Positions 1 to 11,200 of a stretch of DNA of 64,000 bases are shown here, one piece after another (position 1 is the stretch's first letter; every line of letters starts with the position of its first letter). The stretch is from Corylus avellana. Lineage: Eukaryota > Streptophyta > Magnoliopsida > Fagales > Betulaceae. The position numbers and the translations under genes were made by a program. The notes under the pieces are model-generated. The model ran no database searches, was not told the origin of the DNA, and saw only the letters and a list, made by a program, of their open reading frames with translations. The DNA lies in assembly GCF_901000735.1 (NCBI RefSeq), contig NC_081542.1, positions 10,168,216 to 10,232,215 on the forward strand, in the 5' to 3' direction.

Positions 1-148
1 AAATAGAAGAAGAAGAAGAAAAAATCCGAAAAACATTTTACGTCCAAAACAAACTAGCCTAGCTGTCTGGTATTGCAGGTGGCTTGGACTTGCCTCATTA
101 ATTTGTTAGTAAATTTTATTCACTAATATTCTGTGCTTGTTTTTTCAG

Positions 149-829
149 GCACCATTGATCGTAAAATATGAACCTAAGTTGTACCAGAATTTCATAAGAG
201 TCCTATGCAATGCTAACACATCCGAAGGATTCAAGCCCATAAGAGACGTCTCATTGCCGGAATTTAACTTGAAAGGTAGCCACAACCCCAGCCTTGGCCC
301 ACCCAGGCTCGGCCTACCGCCTACAAATCGCACAATCCTTGCCTTTTTTGCTGGTGCCGCCCACGGAAACATAAGGAAGATGCTATTCAAGCATTGGAAG
401 GACAAAGATGAGCAAGTCCAAGTGTATGAGAATCTTCCCAAGGAGAAAAACTACCACAAATTGATGGGGCAATCCAAATTTTGCTTGTGTCCAAGTGGGT
501 CAGAAGTGGCAAGCCCTAGGGTGGTTGAGGCAATGTATCAAGAATGTGTTCCTGTGATCATTTCTGACTTCTACACATTACCCTTCAGTGATGTTCTTGA
601 TTGGAGCAAATTTGCAGTATTTATTCCTCCAAAAAGAATACCAGAGATTAAGATGATCTTGGAGGGGATTTCACAGAGGAGATATTTGATATTGCAAAAG
701 AGGGTGAAGCAAGTAGCAAGGCATTTTGAGTTGAATCGACCAGCCAAGCCATTTGATGTAATTCACATGGTGCTTCACTCTCTATGGCTTAGAAGGCTTA
801 ACATTAAGCTAACACAAAATGTTTATTGA
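149..829 (+). CDS. GT47 exostosin-family glycosyltransferase, last exon (partial gene)
   Basis: This is the 3' terminal exon of a plant exostosin-like (GT47) glycosyltransferase, a family of type II Golgi membrane enzymes that transfer sugars to cell-wall or proteoglycan-type glycans. A pyrimidine-rich acceptor ending TTTTTTCAG precedes the exon, and it reads 226 codons to TGA at 827-829. Family landmarks in order are [60 protein letters not shown] and the C-terminal [16 protein letters not shown]. This is the C-terminal, nucleotide-sugar-binding half; the membrane anchor and N-terminal half lie upstream of the window. Closest relatives are the Arabidopsis 'probable glycosyltransferase' group around At5g25310 and At5g11130, so donor and acceptor are unknown. 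A paralogue lies at 21378-22767. The exon is intact. Confidence 0.9.
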   Translation, partial: APLIVKYEPKLYQNFIRVLCNANTSEGFKPIRDVSLPEFNLKGSHNPSLGPPRLGLPPTNRTILAFFAGAAHGNIRKMLFKHWKDKDEQVQVYENLPKEKNYHKLMGQSKFCLCPSGSEVASPRVVEAMYQECVPVIISDFYTLPFSDVLDWSKFAVFIPPKRIPEIKMILEGISQRRYLILQKRVKQVARHFELNRPAKPFDVIHMVLHSLWLRRLNIKLTQNVY

Positions 830-1555
830 TCAATCTGCATTATGTACATATTATAATCATTTTATACGGTAAGTTAAATTTTTTACTTAATCGTTTTATT
901 AATTATAAACTACCACGTCAATTTATAAATGTTTTTGATTTTCGAAGCATCATTTAACTCAGTCATGTTTTAATTGCAACAATTTGAAATGATTAGGGGA
1001 TTTGATTGCGAGTTCTCAATGTTTTAAGGAACAAGTTGAAACTTCTAATCATAAACTTTTGAAGACTAAATAGGTATTTGCCTTAAAATATTCAAGAATA
1101 TTGTAGTTTTGTATTCACTATGATAAATTTTATTGCTCCAAAAAAAATTAAACAAGCTAAAAAGTTCTAGAAAATCTCCTACTCAAAGGAGGTTAAGCTA
1201 ATTTATATGGGAAAAATTAAATTTAGTTATTAAGGTTTTTATTTGATTTAGAGAAATGATATTTTAGTTGACTCTCATATTATTGCAATACAACTATGGT
1301 GATATGACAGTGAAAATCAACTATTGGATCAATAAGAGATTATATTGCCACATCACCATAGTTGTATGGTAGTAGTACGAGAGTTTACTAAATATCATTT
1401 CTCTTGATTTAAGGGTTAAATACATTTTGAAAAATCTCATAATTGTAAAAAGGGGTGGAAATCCGTTAGTTTTATTAACAGAAGATGGACGAAGGTACCA
1501 TTTCACTATTTAGCCATAACCTAAGTATCATCTATGATAATAAATGAAACATAAG
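830..1555. other. Intergenic sequence between GT47 and duplication copy A
   Basis: This is AT-rich non-coding DNA holding the GT47 3' flank and the MITE at 1251-1403. Apart from that I see no gene. The stretch 1424-1510 resembles repeat sequence near 26500-26600. Confidence 0.6.
1251..1403. mobile_element. Fold-back MITE, 153 bp, 8-bp TSD
   Basis: The ends GAGAAATGATATTT and AAATATCATTTCTC are inverted repeats, and the complementarity continues inward for about 65 bp (ACAACTATGGTGAT and ATCACCATAGTTGT). It is bounded by the direct repeat TTGATTTA (1243-1250 and 1404-1411), which gives an 8-bp target-site duplication as made by hAT-type transposases. A related half-element lies near 22858. 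There is no coding capacity. Confidence 0.8.
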
Positions 1556-2262
1556 TGAGAAAAATAATGGCGTTAAAACCCAGGTACCAAAAGGGTATTT
1601 AACCCTTTATTTAAATTTACTCCTTAAGTTATCAATTTTAAAAATAAAGTCATTATATTTTGCCTAAATTTCAAATAGATTCATTTGTCACTTTACCGAT
1701 GAAGTTAATGGGTTGCCATATGCAATGTGTGTCTCATTTGACACGCAAGCATCTATGTCAACAGTCAAATATCAATGCCACATCAGCAAGTCACATTTTC
1801 TCATTAAAAAAAAAAAAAAAAAACCAACTCTAAATGGGTGAAACTAATTTGTTTGAACCACTTTTAGAGAAATAAAAACCATTTTTTTGTCATTGCCCCA
1901 TTATGAATTAACATAATCCTCATTGCTCGCATACGTTGTTACTCAAACCATTACAGTGAAAAGCAAATTCTGACCCCTACGCGGAATAAATAATTACAAC
2001 AAATTATAATATCAAATGAAATTTATTGTAATCACACAAGCGTCAAACCATACAAATACAAATCATTCAACACATCAACAACATGAATTTTGTTCACAAA
2101 GAGGAAAATTTTGACAAATCAAGAAGAAATCTTTTCGGGGCAACCAAACACATGAATTCATTACGAATAATAATTACAAGGATATAGACACTTACAACAT
2201 GTAACGCTAAGACTCCTTGTGTAGACGAGCTCTTCACTCACTTCCTTACCTCCTAAATAAGC

Positions 2263-3747
2263 TGATAAGCGCCGAATGTTGTACATTTAAGCCCCTTAAC
2301 TCGCATATGTTAATTCCTTAGCATTGTATTTTTTTTTTTACTTTGTGTTATTTTATTGTTTTCAAGTTTAAAATAAAGATACAAGAAATTTCATTGATTT
2401 TGGGCTTAAAGCACACTTTGAAAAGATTTAGAAGATGTCGTTAAGCTTAACCAATCATAATAGAGGACCTATACGATGCGATTAAGTTTAATCAAATCAA
2501 GGAAATGATTCAATTGAAATTTCTCTAATTTGAGTTAAAATCAGATTGTGGTGAAACCAGTGGCATTAGAAAGCTAACTCAAAATACTATAAATCATTGT
2601 GAAATAAGATTTTCCTAATTCAAGCGTTTGCTATGTCAAAATCGTCCCACAATATAAGGATGCAAATTTGGACGAATCTTATTCCGATTTGTATTAGGAT
2701 TGCTTCCTAATTTGATTAGGAGACTTAAGTATGGTTTTTCCGAGATTCCTAGGGCTTCTAGGGTTTGTTTTACACCCTATAAATAGGCTTCTAAGCCTTG
2801 AAGAGATGTGTGCGTAATTTTAGATAGAAAATATCTTTTTGGAGGCTTGGAGAGTTGAAGAAAAGAGGAACATGAAAGGAGGCCATCCCAACACCAAGAT
2901 GAGCAACTAATTCAGTAATAGGGCGTTGATATAGTCATTTTCAAGTAACAATGATTTAATTGTATTTTAATTTGAGTTTTTCTATATGCATGATAGTTGT
3001 ATAACTATGAGAATTGATCTTAATGTTTATATTCAATCATTATTAAATTATTCTCTTGTTTTAGAAAGTTCTTTATATTCATTGAACTCAATCCTTCATA
3101 TTTTCTGTGATTATATGAATGATTCTTGTACAACAGTTTTAATTGACATATGATCAATAGGATTTGATAGGTCATGCCTAAGGAAGACGAATTGTACTTC
3201 ACTCTAGTTTAGTTGAATTTAGGTAAACAATTCGTACAAACCGAAGATGAGTTATGTTTATCCCTCGATTGTGTGTAGCCTATTAATGAATTAGATAATA
3301 CACACCTAGGGAAGATGGATTGTACCGCATCTTAGTGGTTAGGTGAACGGTCTGTGCCAACCAATGATCGATCATACGTATTTCTTAACGATGATATTTT
3401 CTTGACTACTCGAGTGAGACAAGCCATATATCATGCGTAGTATGAATTTTCCTTATTAATTTATGATCGACCATTGTTATACGATTAGTGGTGAAATCAA
3501 CCCTTTATTCTTTCTCTCATTAGTCATTACTATCTATCTTTACTCTTATGCATTTATTTTTAGAAAACAAAAACAATCAAACAAATTTCTTTTAATTAAG
3601 TTATATTTGATCTTGACAAGCTTAATAACAACACATGTACAGTTCTTGAAGTTCGATACCTTCAATATAGCCATATTCTACAAGGATTCGTTATATTATT
3701 AGTGGTTATTTTATTATTGGTATTTTTGTACACAAAAAGACCACGTC
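2263..3747 (+). mobile_element. LTR-like repeat, copy 1 (full length, direct)
   Basis: It begins TGATAAGCGCCGAATG and ends TTTTTGTACACAAAAAG followed by GACCACGTCA. The same sequence family recurs directly at 4026-4507 (internally deleted) and inverted at 4575-5795. It contains a CCCTATAAATAGGCTT promoter-like block near 2774, as expected for an LTR. The second copy is followed by a tRNA-Asp primer binding site, so these are Gypsy-type LTRs. No gag or pol reading frame remains. Confidence 0.7.
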
Positions 3748-4025
3748 ATAGGCTCTAGCTTCTCATTGGTTAGACTTCTTATGGACTCCTTACTACCCAC
3801 TAGTAGACTTTATTGATGAATTGAACCTGGAGTGGTACTATTGTTTGATCCAAATTCCAAGAGAATGATGTGGAAGACAAGACAAAATCAAGTATGTTCT
3901 GCACGACAACGTCTTAACATGTTAAAGGCATATCCAAACACAATTAGGGTTTCATGCCTAAATCACCTGCCAGGTCCAAACATTAGCCCACATGGTAAGG
4001 AACACGCACTCTTGGATCTCCACTT
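3748..4025. other. Short non-coding stretch between LTR copies 1 and 2
   Basis: About 280 bp separate the two direct LTR-like copies. I recognise no retroelement domain in it. It is conserved in copy B (40037-40332), with a small insertion there. It could be residual internal or flanking sequence of the retroelement. Confidence 0.4.
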
Positions 4026-4507
4026 ATAAGAGTCGAATGTTAGATATTTAAGCTCCTTAACTTACATATGTTAATTCCTTAGCATTGTTATTTATTTGTT
4101 TTTGTGTTGTTTCAGTGTTTCCAGGTGTTTAAGGAAGAATACCAGAAATACTATTGATTTTGGGCTTAAAACGCACTTTGAGAATCTACTGGCAAAATTG
4201 GGATCAAGCCCACTCAACCCTAGGCTCGAGTGCACTTGGCCTTCCAGAACGCGGTAGAAGCCTAATTCCACCTTGGACAAGGTTTTCAGTCTCTTAGCCC
4301 AACTAGGAGGCTGTTTTCGATTTTTCTAGGACTTCCAGGGCTCAAAGGGTTTATTCTACTCCCTATAAGTAGGCCTCGAAGCTTTGAAGAGAGGTGTGTT
4401 TAGTTTTAGATGGAAAATATCTTTGTTGAGGCCTGTCCTATAAGGATTCATCCTATTGCGAGTGTTAATTTTATTATTGATTACTTTTGCACACAAAAAA
4501 GACTACA
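4026..4507 (+). mobile_element. LTR-like repeat, copy 2 (internal deletion), upstream of PBS
   Basis: This direct copy of the 2263-3747 repeat matches its beginning (ATAAGAGTCGAATGTTAG; TGATAAG in the other block copy) and its end (TTTTGCACACAAAAAAGACTACA), but about 0.8-1 kb of the middle is missing. The join lies near 4428. It also contains a TATAAGTAGGCCT promoter-like block. It ends 8 bp before the primer binding site, as a 5' LTR should. Confidence 0.7.
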
Positions 4508-4515
4508 TTAATTTT

Positions 4516-4533
4516 TGGCGTCGTTGCCGGGGA
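4516..4533 (+). other. Retrotransposon primer binding site (tRNA-Asp type)
   Basis: TGGCGTCGTTGCCGGGGA matches the complement of the 3' end of plant tRNA-Asp(GUC) at 17 of 18 positions (consensus TGGCGCCGTTGCCGGGGA). This PBS is typical of plant Ty3/Gypsy elements of the Athila/Tat branch. It directly follows LTR copy 2 and is followed by a poly-T tract rather than gag, so the internal region has been lost. Confidence 0.8.
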
Positions 4534-4574
4534 CTAAAAATTGATGTGTGTGTGTTTTTTTTTTTTTTTTTTTT

Positions 4575-5795
4575 GTGTGCAAAAATAATTAATAATAAAA
4601 TTATCACTTGCAATAGGACGAATCCTTGTAGGACAGGGTTATATAGAGGGTGTCAAACCTCAAGGACTGCACTGGTGTCATTATCAAGTTTTTTAAGATC
4701 AAATATAACTTAATTAAAAAAAGTTTGTTGATTGTTTTTGTTTTGTAAAAGTAAATGCATAAAAGTAAAGATAGTAGTGATGAGAGAGAATATGTGGTTG
4801 ATTTCACCACTAACCATATAATAATGGTCAATCATAAATTAATAAAAGAAATTCATACTATACATGATATATGGCTGATCTCACTCGAGTAATCAAGAAA
4901 ATATCATCATTAAGAAATAAGTATAATCCATCTTTAGTTAGTACAAACTGGCCACCTAACCATTAAGATATGATCCATCTTTCCTAAGTATGGATTATCT
5001 AATTTCTTAACAAGTTACATATAATCAAAGGATAAGCATAACCCATCTTCGGTTGGTACGAATTGTTTACCTAAATTACACTAAACTATGGTGTAGTACA
5101 ATCCGGCTTCCCTAGGCAAGGCCTATCAAATCCTATTGATCATGTGTAAGTTAAAATCATTCATATAATTACAGAAAATATGAAGGATTGAGTTCAAGCA
5201 ATATAAAAGGCTTTCTAAGACAAGAGAAAAATTTCATAACGATTAAATATAAGCATTAAGATCAATTCTCACAGTACAACTATCATGCATATAAAAAAAA
5301 CTCAAATTAAAATGTAATTAAACTATTGTTACTTGGAAAGGGCTACATCAACGCCCTATTATAGAATTAGTTGCTCATTCAGGTGCTAGGATGGCCTTGT
5401 GCCATGTTCCTCTTCTTTTCAACTCTCTAAGCCTCCAAGAAGATGTTTTATATATAAAATTAAGCACACCTCTCTTCAAGGCTTAGAGGTCTATTTATAG
5501 GGAGTAGAATAAAACCTACGAGCCTTGGAAGTCTTAGGAAAAATGTAGACAATCTCCTAGTTGGACTAGGAGGCTGAAAACCTTGTCCAAGGTGAAATTG
5601 GGCTTCTGCCGTGTTTTGGAAGGCCGAGTGCGCTCGAGTGCATGTGCACTCGAGCTTAGGCGAGAAAGCGCTCGAGCACAGGTGCGCTCGAGCCTAGGGT
5701 TGAGTGGGCTTTATCCTAGTTATGCCAGTAGCTTCTCAAAGTGTATTTTAAGCCCAAAATCAATGGTATTTCTTATATTCTTCCTTAAACACCTT
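4575..5795 (-). mobile_element. LTR-like repeat, copy 3, inverted
   Basis: This is the reverse complement of the 2263-3747 and 4026-4507 family. Its 3' terminus (GTGTGCAAAAATAATT on the + strand) lies only about 40 bp beyond the PBS, and its outer end loses homology near 5795 (about 100 bp short of the LTR start). With copy 2 it forms a tail-to-tail palindrome centred on the PBS. It includes four CTCGAG-containing units at 5630-5695. Confidence 0.7.
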
Positions 5796-6763
5796 AAAAC
5801 ACTATTCTCAAATGTTTTCTGTTGGAAAATATTTTCAGCTTTAAGAAAATGATTTATGCTAAAACATTTTTTATTGTTTTTGGCTCGTACGAAAAATTTT
5901 CGACTGGGAATGAAATGCGAACTTTGGTGGCAGTTGAGAATGAAATGCGAGAAATAATGAATATGAGAAGAAAAAGCTTAAACTCGAAAAATTGTCTATG
6001 ATTTTAAAAAAAGGAAACCATTTTACGGAAATTAAAATTTTTTTTCTAATTAACCAAAAATATTTTTGGTTTGATTCCAATTTTCAAAGGTTCCAAACAC
6101 TAAAAAATAAAAATTTCAAAAAACAATTAACATCGAAACAACAATAATAGTCTTATAATAATATTTTAATAATCCTTTTGGACACGTTTTTTTTGCTCAA
6201 ACTAAACTAGAGGTTGGGATAAGAAGATCCTCCAAGTCACATTCCTTCGGTGTGCATTGTGTTTCAAAAGAAAAGCAAAAAGTAGAAGAAACAAGCTGAA
6301 GCACCGGCACACGTTCTCTCTTTGAAAATTCTCGAGTCAGATATCTTAGCCCTTTGTTTTTCTTATCATTCTATACCTTTTTTCAACTTCTCTTCTTGGA
6401 AATTTCTTCGTTTAGGCTGGAAATTTGCAAAGGAAAAAATAGATAAAAGGAAATGATTTATGACTAAATAGAATATAATAACAAAATTATTTCTTCCTAA
6501 CCATGATGGAAGAATTTAAAGAAAAAATAATTAAAAAACAAAATTTTTAGTTTCGTAATCATCATTTTTTCTTTGATTCTTTTCTTAAGAAACAGAGGAA
6601 GGAACACGGTTTCTTCTCCTTTAAAAGCGTCTCGGGACTGCATCGCATTCCTGTCAATTTCTTCCATCTAGACAGCCTTTGTGTCCCTCGTTGGTGAAAA
6701 TCCATTTCGAAATGTTGAGATTCAATTGGTTTTTTGTTTTCAATTAGGGTTTTCGGCCAGTAA

Positions 6764-6865
6764 TCGATCTGGGTCTGCTTCAAACTCTAAATTTCCGCTT
6801 CGCGGAGCCTAAGTTTTCTTCCGAAGGTGTTTTTGGCTGGAATTTCGATCTGGGTCTGCTTCAAA
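6764..6865 (+). repeat. 21-bp direct repeat in the TGD3-A leader
   Basis: TCGATCTGGGTCTGCTTCAAA occurs at 6764-6784 and again at 6845-6865, 81 bp apart, just upstream of the TGD3 start codon. The same pair is present in copy B before 43235. It probably lies in the 5' UTR. I see no convincing TATA box, so the promoter itself cannot be placed. Confidence 0.6.
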
Positions 6866-6911
6866 AATTTGCGATTTCGCGAAATTTAGAACCCGATCAG
6901 TTCGGAAAAGG

Positions 6912-8162
6912 ATGGTTTCATTGTTGGGCTCGGCTTTGTTTCCTCTGACTCTATCAAATGGCGCTTCTCAGTCCGCAAGAAATGCAGTGTCTGGTGGGGG
7001 GAGGATCACTTCGAGTTGTTTTAAGCATATGAAGAAGCAGAGAAATGTTGTTTGCGCTTGCATGGCGCCTCCACGGGACTTGAGAAGAGATGAATCCTCT
7101 GCTACCAAATTCAATGTAATTATATGCATTTGAAACTCTCAACATTGTTGTTTGTGTTGGATTTTTTAATGGTTAGTTGGTAGTTCCTTCAGATTGGCTC
7201 ATATGCAGAAACAATTTGTTCTATTTTTTAATGTCAAATGCTAACAATCAAATTTGGTTTCATTTACATCATCATACCGTCTTTTTGGAGATGTAATTTG
7301 TGCTATTATCTGTCTAAAATTTACGTATATGTTGTAGCTGACACTGATATCTATTGCTTGTCCATTCTCTCGTGATTTTCTATGTTATGGATGATAACCA
7401 GTTTATTAAGCTTTGGTCAAATTCACGAGCAACTCGTCTTATTGAATTTAGATTTAACTGATAGATTCTACATTGTGTTTTATAACTTTTGCTGCGGTTA
7501 AATCTAGTTACATTACATCTTATATTTTGTATTACAATCAAATTCAGTTGTCTTTATTTTACTTCCTCTATTTAGCATTCAAGTGATATTGAATTTTCAC
7601 ATTTTGTTCATGAATTTTTGTTTTGATTAACATATTTGCTTCATTTCTTTGTTAGTTGGATTCATGATTTGTAAATGTGTATGAATGCACGGATTCACTT
7701 CGCATGTTTCTGGTTTTCTACTTTTTCCTTTTTAAAATTTAAGTTGGGCTTTTAATTTTTATTTTCTTTTTATGGTGGCTGACAAGGATGATCTTACTAG
7801 GATTCATTTAAATCAGAGAGTTTAAGCTCTGTACGGGAGCCTGAGGATGATTCTGATGTTCTCATTGAGTGTAGAGATGTCTATAAGTCATTTGGCGAGA
7901 AGCAGATATTGAGAGGTGTGAGCTTCAAGGTGATTTTTTTTTTTTTTAAATTCAATTTCATATTATCTATCTTCAGATTGCATCCATTCAGCACATTTCC
8001 AATAATATAGACCAGACTGCATGAAGTTGATGTTGGGGCCTTCCTCCTGACTTTAAGAGTTAAGAGGTTTGGAACATATATAACACATTCCAAATTAAAC
8101 ATTCAATTTGTCTATGAGGAACATCATTGCATAGCTCATGGATTTTTTACATTGAAAAGTGT

Positions 8163-8210
<48 letters not shown>

Positions 8211-11200
8211 ATCACCAAAAAGTTGTTACGTTGAAGGTGACAAATAGATTCAGCCAGTGACATACAGATTTTTATTATAGGCTTAATTTTTCATGATTAT
8301 TCTTGTGTTTGAATCGCTCACTGATTGACTATCTGAAGTTATGTGCGTCTTTTGGAGCTAGAAATCTGCTGCATATAATAGATACTCATTTACAATCGTT
8401 ACAGATCATCCGAAGGATGTTGTAGAGAGATCAGTAGAAAAGAGCTTCTGATAAAGATACTATTTTTACTAGGAATTATTTGTTGCTGATATTTTTTTGC
8501 TAGCTCACTATCAATGCCCCTACACTTAACATTGTATTATGGATGAATAATTGAGCTTGTGATTTCATTCCTTCGATATGGTTGAGCCGGGAATACTGGC
8601 CTCAATTTTGATCATGAAGCCCTGGCTTTTGCATAGGTAAGTAGACTGTTGGATCGACCCCTAGATTCCTGGAATGCAGTTCTTGCAGGCTTGCAGCTCT
8701 AGTTTGTATACTTAAAAAGTTGTCCAACTTGGACTGCTGTAGAATTGTCCCATCAGGGATCCGTAGGTAGTATGAGTACTGCTTTAGGATTAGGGTCAGG
8801 AGTTGTAGTCCACTTGTCTTATGAATCTTTTGTGGGTAAGGTACATTGATGGGTTGTTACTCGCATTTTTGAGAAAAAAGATTTATAACATGAATCTTGA
8901 GTCTAACTTTCATAGTTATGAAAAATATTAGTCTTCACTAGCTATGGTCCTTTTGTCACATAATTTTTGATTTGGCTCTGTACCCAGGCTCTGTAGATAC
9001 ACTTGGTCCAAATTTTAGTTTGGAATATGGGTTAGGAGTACGGCCTATATTGAGATAACTTACTATTTTCTCTCATTCCAATTGACTAATAGCATACTAA
9101 AATTCTGGAATCTTATAGTCTTGGTGCTTTTGGGGATCAATACTGGGCAATTTTGGTTGGGAGGAGATCTCTTGCATACTTGCAATGTGCTGCTGTATTA
9201 TAGTTATTTCTTTGATCAGTCACTCCATTTCCTTACGACCATGTCAATTGCTTTAATGGCTGAATTCAATGAATTTAATCATTAAAGGGTTTCAAAGTTG
9301 AGGAGGTTTACTTTGAATTTATGTTGGTTTATGTTATAGATATGGATAGGTTACTTATTTTCAATATTGTTTTGTAAAGGGTATGATGTGGTATGGACAT
9401 GGCTTTCTGTCAATTATTCAAAATTGAGGATATGATATGATAGGAATATGTTAACTGATTAAATTTGTAAATATTAATATGTTTAATATTAACTGTAATC
9501 CATGTTTGACATTCATAGAAATTCGGGAATTTTAAGGATCCTAACTTTCTAAAGCACTGGACCACATATTTTATGTTTAAACCCTCCCCCCTTTTTTCCT
9601 TTAAAAGGTTTTATTTTTACCCACCAAATGTATCCGTGTGATATCCATGTTGTGTGTATGAATCCTCTATCTGTGATAAAAATTAATTTCATATTTGTAT
9701 ATATGTATCCAACGCATACCTTCAGTTGGTGAAAAATATGGTATCGATAAGTGTCAAATATGGGGATACAATGGCTATTTTGAAGTGTCTATGCCTCCTA
9801 ACTTGGGAAGGGTTTTTTGCTGAATTCTTTTGGCTCGAGGCTTTTTCTATTTGTTTATGTGGCACTAATTTCTGTCTATCGATTTCCTTGTTGCCATGTA
9901 AAGATTAGGCATGGTGAAGCTGTTGGAATCATCGGGCCTTCTGGCACTGGGAAATCTACAGTTTTGAAAATTATTGCTGGACTTCTTGCTCCAGACAAGG
10001 TAGAGAATTGATGTCTTTCATATGCTCTTACCTTGCTTGATTGGTTTAACAGATTTAATAAGCTTGATTGGATAGACCTTCAATCTGTTACTCATTGGGT
10101 GCTCTCAGCTGACTATCTTTTGTTTAATAAGCAGGGAGAGGTTTACATACGAGGTAGAAAGAGGGTTGGTTTGATCAGTGATGAGGAGATATCTGGTCTT
10201 CGTATTGGATTGGTAGAGTTTCCTTCTGAAGCTACTTATAAAAAAGAATAAGATTTCTTCTAAGCTGTATATTACTTTAGTTATCTTGGCCTCTGAAGTT
10301 GTTGACCATTTTAATTTATTTACCATATTTCATACAGGTGTTTCAGAGTGCAGCACTTTTTGATTCTTTGACCGTTCGTGAAAATGTTGGTTTCCTTTTG
10401 TAAGAGTCATTTTCCTTTTCTCCTTAGGACTTGTGCAGATAGTGCGAGTTCTAATTTAATAGTATTTTTTTAAAGCAAGAAATCATTAATTTCTGTTAAT
10501 TGCTTAGATATGAAAACTCAAGCATGCCTGAGTGTAAAATTTCGGAGCTTGTGACGGAAACCTTGGCTGCTGTTGGCTTAAAGGTATGCTTCAAATCACT
10601 CTGAATATCAGATCCTGGTAGTGTTTCAAACTTCAAATATTTGGCTTGATTGAGTGGGACTAGGTCTGCAATGACCTTTTGTACTTTATAGATGTTCAAC
10701 AAATGAGTTTTCCACAAATTTCATATATTTGAAAACAGTTGGGAAGATTTAGGGACGTAATGAATTAGGATCATCTGATCATTTCAAGTCATTTCAAGTG
10801 CTAACCTGGGCAATCTAATTCTTGTAGCCATTTGGTACTAGTTTCTTATCCACTGTATTTGTAGATTGGCAATGTTGATGCACCTTAAAGTATTCCCAAT
10901 TTTGTAAGTCAGTGGAAAATTGCATTTTGCAAATGCTTAAAAAATGTCTTCACCTGTTTACACCAACAACTATCACTGCTTGCCTAGCTCCAGTCCTCTT
11001 CACTCCCCTCCCCTGCCTTTAGAGATCCTAAATTTTTTAATTTATTCAAAATCTGAGTGTTTTTTAGGATGTTGAGGACCGGTTACCCTCTGAGTTGTCT
11101 GGTGGAATGAAGAAGCGAGTTGCTTTAGCTCGATCTATAATCTTTGATACGACACAGGAAGCAATAGAACCTGAGGTATGTTGAAGAAATGAATAGACTC

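Noticed and set aside
4516..4533. Possible tRNA-Asp gene
   Set aside because: Only the 18-nt 3'-end complement is present; there is no tRNA body or anticodon arm. It is a primer binding site.
2263..5795. CRISPR-like or regulatory hairpin array
   Set aside because: The repeats are kilobase-scale LTR copies, not short direct repeats with spacers, in a plant nuclear sequence.
7787..7800. Alternative TGD3 exon 2 acceptor at GACAAG before 7787
   Set aside because: It gives a frame that does not continue into the [18 protein letters not shown] block. The acceptor at CTTACTAG (exon from 7801) keeps phase 0 and 43 codons.
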